Part shown: in pieces, positions 15,871 to 23,831 of the stretch
Layout: each line of letters starts with the position of its first letter
Numbering within the stretch: the first letter of the stretch is position 1
Assembly (NCBI GenBank): GCA_900556845.1
Contig: USQO01000012.1
Span: forward strand, 1 to 34,737
Origin: an uncultured Bacteroides sp.
GTDB lineage: Bacteria; Bacteroidota; Bacteroidia; Bacteroidales; Bacteroidaceae
Direction: 5' to 3'
Length of the DNA: 34,737 bases
Position numbers and translations under genes: made by a program
Notes under the pieces: model-generated
What the model saw: the letters and a program-made list of their open reading frames with translations, nothing else
Told to the model about the DNA's origin: nothing
The model's database searches: none

Positions 15871-15918
15871 AAGGCTGTTGCATTTCCATCTTGAGATGGG
15901 GATATGCAACAGCCTTTT
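15871..15918. terminator. Hairpin terminator after deoC
   Basis: AAGGCTGTTGCAT (15871-15883) and ATGCAACAGCCTT (15904-15916) form a perfect 13-bp stem. An inner CCATC/GATGG stem sits in the loop. T-rich flanks are short on both strands. It lies between convergent genes and most likely ends the leftward deoC operon. Confidence 0.8.
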
Positions 15919-15945
15919 AATGTCATCAATAATTTGCTGTATCAA

Positions 15946-16902
15946 TTAGAAGAATTTGGTTTCTTTTTCCAGAATGTCCGATAACAACAGATTTTCCAGA
16001 CGGCTTGTACCTAAACGGAACAACTTATTATCAAGCCACTCTTCGCCCAGTACTTCTTTTACAATGGTATAATACTTAATTGCATCTTCTACAGTGTTGA
16101 TACCGCCAGCTGGTTTAAAACCAACCTTTCTTCCGCATTGCTGATGGTATTCCTTGATAGCCTGACACATTACATATGCAGCTTCGGGCGTAGCAGCCGG
16201 ATTCATTTTTCCGGTTGAAGTCTTAATAAAGTCGGCACCACTGTACATCGCCAGAACAGATGCTTTTTTGATATTTGAAGCACTGCCCAGAGCTCCTGTT
16301 TCAAGGATTACTTTCAAGTGCTTTTCACCGCATGTCGCTTTCAGTTCCTCGATTTCATCGCACATACCTTCGTAATCTCCCGAAAGGAATTTGCCCAGTG
16401 AAATAACAATATCTATTTCATCGGCACCACTGTGTAGGGCGAGTGCAGTCTCGGCTACCTTTACTTCCATGAAAGTCTGCGAAGAAGGAAATCCTCCCGA
16501 TACACAGGCAATGTTTACATGGTCGGCTTCCAATGTGTCCCTTACAATTTCGGCCATATTGGGATAAACACAAATTGCAGCTACGTTTTTCAGCATAGGG
16601 AAGGTGTCATCAAATTCGTTTACTTTCTGCGTAAATTTCATGATGTGCTCTTCGGAATCTGTGCTGTTCAGACTGGTAAGATCGATGCAGCTGAAGAGGA
16701 ATTTCTTTACATCTGCAGTGTTGTTCTCTGCCAGATGCTTTTCCAATAATGCAGCTGTTTTAGCCTTTATATCGTCATCGTTCAACTCGACTTTATACTT
16801 GTCCAGAGCTTCCTGGTACTTGCAGTGTTGTGCAGTTGTTTCGCTGCCTAACTCCATATCTGCATCGAAGTGCAGATGGTCTTCATGTTGATGGTAACTC
16901 AT
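15946..16902 (-). CDS. deoC: Deoxyribose-phosphate aldolase
   Basis: 318-residue class I aldolase that splits 2-deoxyribose-5-phosphate into glyceraldehyde-3-phosphate and acetaldehyde during deoxynucleoside breakdown. The Schiff-base lysine is K227 in DFIKTSTGK, the second catalytic lysine is K263 in VGFKPAGGI, and the proton-relay Asp is probably D164 in DEIDIVI. It is longer than E. coli DeoC (259) because of about 60 extra N-terminal residues that start His- and Asp-rich. It is the last gene of a tight unit: it starts 4 bp after the MazG-like gene, which itself overlaps dtd. Confidence 0.95.
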   Translation of the reverse strand: MSYHQHEDHLHFDADMELGSETTAQHCKYQEALDKYKVELNDDDIKAKTAALLEKHLAENNTADVKKFLFSCIDLTSLNSTDSEEHIMKFTQKVNEFDDTFPMLKNVAAICVYPNMAEIVRDTLEADHVNIACVSGGFPSSQTFMEVKVAETALALHSGADEIDIVISLGKFLSGDYEGMCDEIEELKATCGEKHLKVILETGALGSASNIKKASVLAMYSGADFIKTSTGKMNPAATPEAAYVMCQAIKEYHQQCGRKVGFKPAGGINTVEDAIKYYTIVKEVLGEEWLDNKLFRLGTSRLENLLLSDILEKETKFF

Positions 16903-16906
16903 ATAC

Positions 16907-17233
16907 TTATAATTTTGGATTATTGATATGTCTTTCTTTATCTCGGTTGGTCTTCTTTTCCAGATTCTTCCGGAACGCTTCGGTCAGGTCTACACCTGTC
17001 TGGTTAGCCAGGCAAATAAGCACCCAAAGAACATCTGCCATTTCATCGCCAAGGTCATGCTTTTCACCTTTCTTGAACGACTGGTCACCGTAGGTTCTTG
17101 CCATAATTCGAGCCAATTCTCCAACCTCTTCGGTAAGAACAGCCATATTGGTAAGTTCGCTGAAATAACGAACACCATACGTTTTTATCCATTCGTCTAC
17201 CGTTTTCTGTGCTTCTTCCAGTGTCATTTTCAT
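16907..17233 (-). CDS. MazG-like nucleotide pyrophosphohydrolase (small)
   Basis: 108-residue single-domain MazG-type enzyme. The metal site is E35-E36-x-x-E39 (TEEVGEL) and E64-x-x-D67 (DEMADVLW), the EExxE...ExxD signature. Small members hydrolyse canonical or damaged NTPs/dNTPs to monophosphates. The start overlaps the dtd stop by 4 bp (ATGA), a sign of translational coupling. With D-aminoacyl-tRNA deacylase upstream and DeoC downstream, a cleanup role for aberrant nucleotides is plausible, but the substrate is not shown by the sequence. Confidence 0.88.
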   Translation of the reverse strand: MKMTLEEAQKTVDEWIKTYGVRYFSELTNMAVLTEEVGELARIMARTYGDQSFKKGEKHDLGDEMADVLWVLICLANQTGVDLTEAFRKNLEKKTNRDKERHINNPKL

Positions 17234-17682
17234 TCTTTGTTTTTAGTATCCATACAAATGGTAACAGGACCGTTATTCAATAATTCCACCTTCATGTCAG
17301 CTCCGAAAGTACCGGTACCGATAGCTTTTCCCAAGCCTATTTCTATTTCATTGCAGAAGTACTCGTATAGTGGAATTGAGATTTCAGGGCGGGCAGCCCG
17401 AATATACGATGGACGATTGCCTTTCTTGGTAGAAGCCATCAAAGTGAACTGGCTTACTACTAAAACTTCGCCTCCGGCATCCAAAATTGATTTATTCATT
17501 ACTCCGTTTTCATCATCGAAAATACGCAGATTAAGGATTTTCTTTACCAGCCAGTCTGCGTCTTCGTGAGCATCGCTTTCTTCTATACCCACCAGAATCA
17601 TCATGCCTTCACCGATGGCTGATTTGCATTGTCCATCGATTGTGACAGATGCATGGGATACGCGTTGTATTACTACTCTCAT
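17230..17682 (-). CDS. dtd: D-aminoacyl-tRNA deacylase
   Basis: 150-residue DTD that removes D-amino acids (and mischarged glycine) from tRNA. Both defining motifs are intact: SQFTL at 77-81 and NGPVT at 137-141. The latter supplies the Gly-cisPro chirality filter. The length is standard. It follows uvrC by 39 bp on the same strand and overlaps the MazG-like gene. Confidence 0.97.
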   Translation of the reverse strand: MRVVIQRVSHASVTIDGQCKSAIGEGMMILVGIEESDAHEDADWLVKKILNLRIFDDENGVMNKSILDAGGEVLVVSQFTLMASTKKGNRPSYIRAARPEISIPLYEYFCNEIEIGLGKAIGTGTFGADMKVELLNNGPVTICMDTKNKE

Positions 17683-17721
17683 CTTATTTGTTTTTTGTGG
17701 TGTAAATCTACATAATTTGTT

Positions 17722-19545
17722 TTATTCTTTCAATCCTTCCCATACTTTTTTTGCTGCACTTTCGCCCACTACAGCAGCAATGTCTTCCAGACTTGCAGCC
17801 CGTATTCTGGGGACACTCTTGAATGCTTTCAGCAACGCTGTTTTTCTTTTTTCACCGATGCCTTTTATGTTATCTAGAGCTGAAGCCGTCTGACTCTTGC
17901 TCCGCTTGTCTCTGTGGAAGGTGATGGCAAAGCGGTGTACTTCGTTCTGTATATTTTCCAGCAAGTGGAAAAGTGGGGTTCCTTGTTTAATACCAATGGT
18001 AACCGGAGGAAATCCGAATAAGACTTCGGAAGTGCGGTGCCGGTTGTTCTTTGCCAGACCGGCGATGGGAATCTGCAAGTGCAATTCGTCTTCGATAACT
18101 TGTCTTACCACTTCCATTTGCCCCTTTCCACCGTCGGTAAGAATCAAGTCGGGCAGGGGACTTCCTTCTTCGAGCAGACGGCTGTAGCGGCGTCGCACTA
18201 CTTCCTGCATAGAGGCATAATCATCGGGGCCGCTCACTGTTTTGATGATAAACTTCCGGTATTCCTTTTTCGATGGCTTGGCTTTTCTGAAGACAACACA
18301 GGCAGCGACTGCATCCGAGCCTTGAATGTTTGAATTATCAAAACACTCGATATGGACGGGCATTCTGTCCATGTGCAGCTGTTCTTGAATTTCTTTCATC
18401 AGGCGGACATTCCGTTGTTCGGGATTTAGTTTCTCTGCTTGCTTTAGCCGGTCTACCTTATACTGCTTTACATTCATAATCGAGAGTTCAAGCAGATGCT
18501 TTTTATCTCCCCGTTGCGGAACTGTAAAAGTGACACCAGCCAGTTCAAGGTCCAGCTCGAACGGAACGATGATTTCTTTGGATTCGCTTTGATAACGGCT
18601 TCGCATTTCTACGATACCCAGTTGCAGCAATTCCTCTTTTGTCTCGTTCATTCTTATTTTGTATTCGAAAGTAAATGCCTGATTAATGCTTCCGTTTACA
18701 ATGTGCAGATAGTTGATGTAAGCCGAGCCTTCGTCTGTTTCAATCGCGAACACATCGATATTATGGAGTGTCGTGCTCACGACTTCACTCTTCGCACGGT
18801 AGTTCTCAATCAAGTCATATTTTATTTTCAGCTTCTGTGCTTCTTCGAATTCCATCCGCTCGGATAACTCCATCATCTGTTTTAGCAGAGCATTACTGAT
18901 GGCTTGGGTGTTTCCTTTCAGAATCTCTTTTATTTCGGCAATACTTTGCAGATATTCTTCTTGCGACTGTAGTCCTACACAGGGCCCTTTACAGTTCTTG
19001 ATGTGATATTCCAGACATACCTTGAATTTGCCCTGCCGGATATTCTCGGGAGTAAGAGCAAGATTGCAGCTTCGAAGTGGATAAAGCTTTTTGATAAGTT
19101 CGAGGACTGCATACATAGTAGGTACGTGGCTGTACGGACCAAAGTAAGTTCCTGCGCCGCGAACAATCTTTCGAGTCTTAAAAATCCGAGGGAAATAATC
19201 GTTGCTGATACAGATAGAAGGGTAGGTCTTGTCGTCTTTCAGCAAGACGTTGTATCGTGGCTTGTATTTTTTTATGAGGTTATTTTCGAGCAACAGTGCA
19301 TCCTCTTCTGTCTTGACAACAATGTATCGGATATCTGCAATTTTGCTGACCAATATTCTGGTCTTTGCAGACTGGTGGTCCTTCGAAAAATAGGAGTAAA
19401 CCCGTCGTTTGAGATTCTTGGCTTTTCCTACATAAATGATGGTACCTTCGGTATTCAGGTACTGATATATTCCCGGACTGTCGGGCAGGTTCAGAACAAT
19501 TCCTCTCAGGTAATCGTTGGTCTTCAGGTCTTCGTTTTTGTCCAT
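17722..19545 (-). CDS. uvrC: UvrABC excinuclease subunit C
   Basis: 607-residue nuclease that makes both cuts in nucleotide excision repair. The N-terminal GIY-YIG domain starts at G25-I26-Y27 with Y38-V39-G40 as the second half. A UVR helix pair (LLKQMMELSERMEFEEAQKL) binds UvrB. The RNase H-like C-terminal nuclease has IECFDNSNIQGSDAVAACV and LILTDGGKGQ. A terminal helix-hairpin-helix (IKGIGEKRKTALLKAF) binds DNA. It is full length. A hairpin terminator lies between apt and this gene, so uvrC may start its own transcript or depend on readthrough. Confidence 0.98.
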   Translation of the reverse strand: MDKNEDLKTNDYLRGIVLNLPDSPGIYQYLNTEGTIIYVGKAKNLKRRVYSYFSKDHQSAKTRILVSKIADIRYIVVKTEEDALLLENNLIKKYKPRYNVLLKDDKTYPSICISNDYFPRIFKTRKIVRGAGTYFGPYSHVPTMYAVLELIKKLYPLRSCNLALTPENIRQGKFKVCLEYHIKNCKGPCVGLQSQEEYLQSIAEIKEILKGNTQAISNALLKQMMELSERMEFEEAQKLKIKYDLIENYRAKSEVVSTTLHNIDVFAIETDEGSAYINYLHIVNGSINQAFTFEYKIRMNETKEELLQLGIVEMRSRYQSESKEIIVPFELDLELAGVTFTVPQRGDKKHLLELSIMNVKQYKVDRLKQAEKLNPEQRNVRLMKEIQEQLHMDRMPVHIECFDNSNIQGSDAVAACVVFRKAKPSKKEYRKFIIKTVSGPDDYASMQEVVRRRYSRLLEEGSPLPDLILTDGGKGQMEVVRQVIEDELHLQIPIAGLAKNNRHRTSEVLFGFPPVTIGIKQGTPLFHLLENIQNEVHRFAITFHRDKRSKSQTASALDNIKGIGEKRKTALLKAFKSVPRIRAASLEDIAAVVGESAAKKVWEGLKE

Positions 19546-19564
19546 ATTGCCATTGGTAAAAGAA

Positions 19565-19598
19565 AAGCGGAAAGACTGTTGTTACAGACTTCCCGCTT
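19565..19598 (-). terminator. Hairpin after apt (possible attenuating terminator)
   Basis: AAGCGGAAAGACTGT (19565-19579) and ACAGACTTCCCGCTT (19584-19598) form a 15-bp stem with two mismatched or wobble positions and a TGTT loop. On the minus strand a T-rich stretch (TTTTCTTTT) follows. It lies 21 bp after the apt stop and just before the uvrC start. Confidence 0.7.
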
Positions 19599-19618
19599 CT
19601 ATTGTTGAAAAGAATGTT

Positions 19619-20143
19619 TTACAACTCCAGCAGTGTTGTAACTTCTACGTTTTCGTCGAATGCTTTTCTTCCATTCAAATCTTTCAGTTCGATAACGAAA
19701 TTCACGAAAGCTTCTTTAGGTTGGCACTGCATTACCAAGCGGTAGGTAGCAGCCATTGTTCCTCCGGTAGCCAGCAGGTCATCGTGCAGGAGAACAACAT
19801 CTCCTTCTTCGATAGCGTCTTTATGTATTTGGATGGTGTCTGTACCGTACTCTTTTTCATAAGTCTCTTCCAGAACTTCGGCAGGAAGCTTACCTGGTTT
19901 ACGTGCCATTACGAAACCGGCTCCCAGTCGTGCTGCCAATGCTGCTCCTAGAATGAAGCCTCTTGACTCAATACCTACGACTTTAGTAATACCTCTGTCT
20001 TTGTACATTTCGTAAAGCTCGTCCAACATAGCTTGCAGACATTCCGGATTTTTGAACAAGGTGGTTACATCGTAGAACAGAATGCCCGGTTTCGGGAAAT
20101 CTGGTATCTCTCTCAAGTTCTTTATTAATATTTCTGTATTCAT
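19619..20143 (-). CDS. apt: Adenine phosphoribosyltransferase
   Basis: 174-residue purine salvage enzyme: adenine + PRPP gives AMP + pyrophosphate. The 13-residue PRPP-binding signature is at about 116-130 (VVLLHDDLLATGGTM), and a conserved IPDFPKPGILFYDVT block is at the N-terminus. The length is typical. It lies downstream of mnmG on the same strand. The 56-bp gap contains a parS site. Confidence 0.96.
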   Translation of the reverse strand: MNTEILIKNLREIPDFPKPGILFYDVTTLFKNPECLQAMLDELYEMYKDRGITKVVGIESRGFILGAALAARLGAGFVMARKPGKLPAEVLEETYEKEYGTDTIQIHKDAIEEGDVVLLHDDLLATGGTMAATYRLVMQCQPKEAFVNFVIELKDLNGRKAFDENVEVTTLLEL

Positions 20144-20177
20144 TTTCAGTAATTTATGGTGTCGTGGTTAAATAACT

Positions 20178-20193
20178 TGTTTCACGTGAAACA
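20178..20193. other. parS: parS centromere-like site (ParB binding)
   Basis: TGTTTCACGTGAAACA is a perfect 16-bp palindrome identical to the widely conserved chromosomal parS consensus bound by ParB. It lies 6 bp beyond the mnmG stop, in the short mnmG-apt gap. A 16-bp exact match is very unlikely by chance in 35 kb. Chromosomal parS sites usually cluster near the replication origin. The palindrome has no loop or T-tract, so it is not a terminator. Confidence 0.9.
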
Positions 20194-20199
20194 CAATGT

Positions 20200-22071
20200 T
20201 TATCGGCCTAATAAGACGAGTAGAACATTGATGTCGCTAGGGGATATTCCCGGTATACGGCTTGCTTGTGCCAGTGTTTCCGGGTCTATCTTAATCAGCT
20301 TTTGTCTGGCTTCGGTAGAGAGCGACTGCAAGTTGGCATAGTCGAATTTCCCTTTGATACGGATAGATTCTAATCTATGAATCTTGTCGGCAATCATCCT
20401 TTCTCTGTCAATATAGCCTTGATACTTGATGCGTATTTCGGCCGCTTCGATGATTTCGTCCTTACGCTCACTGATACGTTCCAGCATCTCTCTGAAGGCA
20501 GGGATATGTGGAGCAATGTTGTTGATGGTAATCTGCGGACGATTGATGAGGTCTATCAGCTTACAGCCATGAGCCAGACGTGCTGTGCCCAGTTGCTCCA
20601 ATGCATCGTTTATCTTGTCGGCTTTGATAGAGTAGGTTCTTACGAAGGTAAGTATTCGTTCTATCTCTTCTTTCTTGCGGCAAAGCCAGTCGTACCGGTC
20701 TTGTTTTACAAGCCCCAGCTTGTAGGCCCGTTCGGTCAGTCGCATGTCGGCATCATCCTGGCGTAACAGAATGCGGTATTCGGCTCTCGATGTAAACATG
20801 CGGTACGGCTCGTCTACCCCTTTTGTAACCAAGTCATCGATCAGTACACCGATGTAAGCTTCGTCGCGTCCCAATACGAATGGTTCACCACCGTGACAGT
20901 TGATGTGCGCATTGATACCGGCAATGATACCTTGGCCGCCTGCTTCTTCATAACCTGTTGTTCCGTTGACCTGACCTGCAAAGAACAGGTTCTTGATGGC
21001 TTTGGTTTCGAGGGTATGTTTCAACTGAGTTGGGTCGAAGTAATCGTATTCGATGGCATATCCCGGGCGGTACACAACGATGTCCTTGAAGCAAGGAATC
21101 TTCTTCAGTGCTGCAATCTGCACATCCATCGGGAGTGAAGAAGAAAATCCGTTCAGGTAAAGTTCGTTTGTTGTTTCGCCTTCCGGTTCGAGGAACAACT
21201 GATGCTGTGGCTTGTCGGGGAAGGTAACAATCTTAGTCTCTATACTTGGACAATAACGTGGCCCGATACTTTGAATCTGTCCGTTGTAAAGGGGAGAATC
21301 GGCCAGTCCGCTGCGCAAAGTTTCGTGCACTTCTTCGTTCGTATAGCAGGTCCAGCACTGCAACTGTTTCAAAGGGCGAGGCTCGCTGATGAAAGAGAAA
21401 CGGTGGAAATCGTTTTCGCCATCCTGCGTATCCATTAAATCGAAGTGTACGCTACGCGCATCAATTCGGACCGGTGTTCCGGTTTTCATTCTTCCTGCCA
21501 CGATGCCATGGCGGGTTATGGACTCCGTAAGGTGGTAAGAAGCCGGTTCGGCACAGCGTCCTCCTGCCAGTTGTTTGCGTCCGATATGCATAAGTCCGTT
21601 CAAGAAAGTACCAGCTGTTACCACGATACATTTGGCATGGAAGGTTACGCCCCAGCAAGTCACCAATCCGGTAACTTCGCCGTTTTCGATAATCAGCTCT
21701 TCTACGGTATCCTGCCAAATATGCAAGTTGGGAATATTTTCAAGAATTTCTCTCCAGGCCCAGATGAATTTTCCACGGTCGCACTGAGCACGTGGACTCC
21801 ACATGGCCGGACCTTTTGAGCGGTTGAGCATGCGGAACTGAATGGCGGTACGGTCTGTTACCAGTCCCATATAACCTCCCAGTGCGTCAATCTCTCTTAC
21901 AATTTGTCCTTTGGCTATTCCACCCACCGCAGGGTTACAGCTCATCTGGCCAATCTTGTTCATGTCCATTGTAATGAGACACGTCTTCGAGCCCAGATTG
22001 GCTGCTGCGGCTGCCGCTTCACATCCGGCATGTCCGGCACCAATTACAATTACATCGTACTTAAAATCCAT
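20200..22071 (-). CDS. mnmG: tRNA uridine-5-carboxymethylaminomethyl modification enzyme MnmG
   Basis: 623-residue FAD protein (GidA) that works with MnmE to build (c)mnm5U at the wobble position of certain tRNAs. The FAD-binding GxGxxG is G11-A-G-H-A-G16 followed by CEAA. CNPAVGGIAKG and SPRAQCDRGKF are further signatures, and the C-terminal GidA domain shows YRMFTSRAEYRILLRQDDAD. The length is normal. It has its own -7 box upstream (22097). A parS site sits directly after its stop. Confidence 0.98.
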   Translation of the reverse strand: MDFKYDVIVIGAGHAGCEAAAAAANLGSKTCLITMDMNKIGQMSCNPAVGGIAKGQIVREIDALGGYMGLVTDRTAIQFRMLNRSKGPAMWSPRAQCDRGKFIWAWREILENIPNLHIWQDTVEELIIENGEVTGLVTCWGVTFHAKCIVVTAGTFLNGLMHIGRKQLAGGRCAEPASYHLTESITRHGIVAGRMKTGTPVRIDARSVHFDLMDTQDGENDFHRFSFISEPRPLKQLQCWTCYTNEEVHETLRSGLADSPLYNGQIQSIGPRYCPSIETKIVTFPDKPQHQLFLEPEGETTNELYLNGFSSSLPMDVQIAALKKIPCFKDIVVYRPGYAIEYDYFDPTQLKHTLETKAIKNLFFAGQVNGTTGYEEAGGQGIIAGINAHINCHGGEPFVLGRDEAYIGVLIDDLVTKGVDEPYRMFTSRAEYRILLRQDDADMRLTERAYKLGLVKQDRYDWLCRKKEEIERILTFVRTYSIKADKINDALEQLGTARLAHGCKLIDLINRPQITINNIAPHIPAFREMLERISERKDEIIEAAEIRIKYQGYIDRERMIADKIHRLESIRIKGKFDYANLQSLSTEARQKLIKIDPETLAQASRIPGISPSDINVLLVLLGR

Positions 22072-22096
22072 TGATTATAATGTTTTATTCTTGTTG

Positions 22097-22104
22097 CAAA
22101 AATA
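22097..22104 (-). promoter_or_regulatory. -7 box of mnmG
   Basis: TATTTTTG on the minus strand, 25 bp before the mnmG ATG. CCTG, a half match to the -33 TTTG, lies 19 bp upstream. Confidence 0.55.
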
Positions 22105-22158
22105 CGAAAAATAAGCGGGTTAGCAGGAGTGTGCTCGTGAAAAGAAGCTAAACACATT

Positions 22159-22581
22159 TTACTTCATGTCTGCCAGTAGAGCCAGTGCTTTGTTTTCTTC
22201 TGCTTCCATGATTTCGCGTTCTCCCGGACCTTTGTCGTTGATACCGCAGAGATGCAGAATTCCATGGATGATGACTCTGTTCAACTCAGTTTCGTATTCG
22301 GCACCAAACTGCTCTGCATTCGTACGTACGGTATCAAGACTAATCACAAGGTCGCCTGCTATCCGGTTGCCCTGACAGTAATCGAATGTAATGATGTCCG
22401 TATAATAGTCGTGCTGCAAGAACTGTCTGTTCACCTCCAGTATCCGTTCGTCCGAGCAGAACAGATAACCTATTTCACCTACTTTCTTCTGATAAGTAGC
22501 CGCAACTGCTTTTACCCAATTTCTGATTTGTTGTTCGTTGATACGGGGCATTTCTACTCCGTCTGTTTGAAAAGTAATCAT
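22159..22581 (-). CDS. ybeY: rRNA maturation endoribonuclease YbeY
   Basis: 140-residue UPF0054 metalloprotein needed for 16S rRNA 3'-end maturation and ribosome quality control. The zinc motif is H106-x3-H110-x5, but the third position is Asp (D116, HGILHLCGIND) rather than the His of E. coli YbeY. I recall Asp at this position in other Bacteroidetes homologues, so this is probably lineage-typical and not a defect. It begins 17 bp after the SpmA/B-like gene and is likely co-transcribed with it. Confidence 0.93.
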   Translation of the reverse strand: MITFQTDGVEMPRINEQQIRNWVKAVAATYQKKVGEIGYLFCSDERILEVNRQFLQHDYYTDIITFDYCQGNRIAGDLVISLDTVRTNAEQFGAEYETELNRVIIHGILHLCGINDKGPGEREIMEAEENKALALLADMK

Positions 22582-22598
22582 ATCTTATGTTTTTAAAG

Positions 22599-23831
22599 TT
22601 ATCCGAAAAATAAATATCCCATGCATATTGCTGCGATGATACCGGCAACATCAGCCAGCAGTCCGCAGGTTACAGCATGCCGGGTTTTACTTACACCTAC
22701 GCTTCCGAAATAAACGGCCAGAATATAGAAAGTCGTATCCGTTGACCCTTGAAAAATGCAAGCCAGTCGTCCGACGAAAGAATCGGCTCCGTAAGTATTC
22801 ATGGCATCTACCATCATTCCTCTGGCACCACTGCCGCTCAGCGGTTTCATGATGGCAGTAGGAAGTGCTCCCACAAAACTGCTGTCGATGCCACACCATT
22901 CGATGATTTTTGCGATACCCTGTATGAGAAACTCCATGCTGCCCGATGCTCTGAAAACACCGATGGCAACGAGGATAGCAACCAGATAAGGGATGATTCT
23001 TACGGCCGTGCTGAATCCCTCTTTAGCTCCGTCGATGAAAGCGTCGTATACATTGATGCGCTTGCGTATGCCGGCACCGATGAAACCAATGATTATAAGA
23101 AACAGGAAAACATTGGCAAAGTTCGTCGAGTACAGATTCATCTCCTCTCTGGACAGTGTGGTGAAAGCCCAGATGATGGCAGCAACAACTACACTGACAC
23201 CGCCCAAAAGTAACAGCATCGGTTTATTGATGAGTGGAATTTTTTGATAGGCACTTACGGCCAGAATACCGGTCAGTGTAGAAAAGAAGGTAGCCAATAA
23301 GATAGGTACAAACACATCGGTTGGTTGCGCTGCCCCAAGTTGTGCCCGGTACACCATGATGCTGATAGGAATAAGCGTCAGCCCTGAAGTATTCAATACC
23401 AGAAACATAATCATGGGATTTGTAGCTGTATCTTTTTTAGGGTTTAGCTCCTGCAGTCCTTCCATGGCTTTCAGTCCCAGTGGCGTTGCGGCATTGTCCA
23501 GTCCCAGCATATTGGCTGCCAGATTCATGAAAATGCTTCCGGTAACCGGATGCCCTTTGGGGATGTCCGGAAATAAGCGACAGAATACTGGACTTAATAT
23601 GCGGGAGAAAAACTGGATAACTCCGCCGACTTCGCCTACCTTCATAATTCCCATCCAGAGAGACAGCACTCCCGTAAGACCAAGTGAAATATCGAAAGCC
23701 GTTTTGGAGGATTCGAATGTAGAGTTGATAATTTCGGGGAATACACTGGTATCTCCCATAAAGACTAAACGTATTGCGGCAGTAATAAATGCAGCCAGAA
23801 AAAAAGCTATCCAAATGTAGTTTAAGACCAT
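22599..23831 (-). CDS. Fused SpmA/SpmB-like nucleoside-recognition (Gate) membrane protein
   Basis: 410-residue polytopic inner-membrane protein with about eight or more hydrophobic segments. The first half resembles spore maturation protein A (NLAANMLGLDNAATPLGLKA, then MIMFLVLNTSGLTLIP). The second half resembles SpmB (GALPTAIMKPLSGSGARGMM, GSTDTTFYILAVYFGSVGV). Both carry the Gate domain once called nucleoside recognition. In Bacillus and Clostridium these are two adjacent genes. Here they are one polypeptide in a non-sporulating lineage. Transported substrate and role are unknown. It heads the leftward operon with ybeY. Confidence 0.87.
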   Translation of the reverse strand: MVLNYIWIAFFLAAFITAAIRLVFMGDTSVFPEIINSTFESSKTAFDISLGLTGVLSLWMGIMKVGEVGGVIQFFSRILSPVFCRLFPDIPKGHPVTGSIFMNLAANMLGLDNAATPLGLKAMEGLQELNPKKDTATNPMIMFLVLNTSGLTLIPISIMVYRAQLGAAQPTDVFVPILLATFFSTLTGILAVSAYQKIPLINKPMLLLLGGVSVVVAAIIWAFTTLSREEMNLYSTNFANVFLFLIIIGFIGAGIRKRINVYDAFIDGAKEGFSTAVRIIPYLVAILVAIGVFRASGSMEFLIQGIAKIIEWCGIDSSFVGALPTAIMKPLSGSGARGMMVDAMNTYGADSFVGRLACIFQGSTDTTFYILAVYFGSVGVSKTRHAVTCGLLADVAGIIAAICMGYLFFG

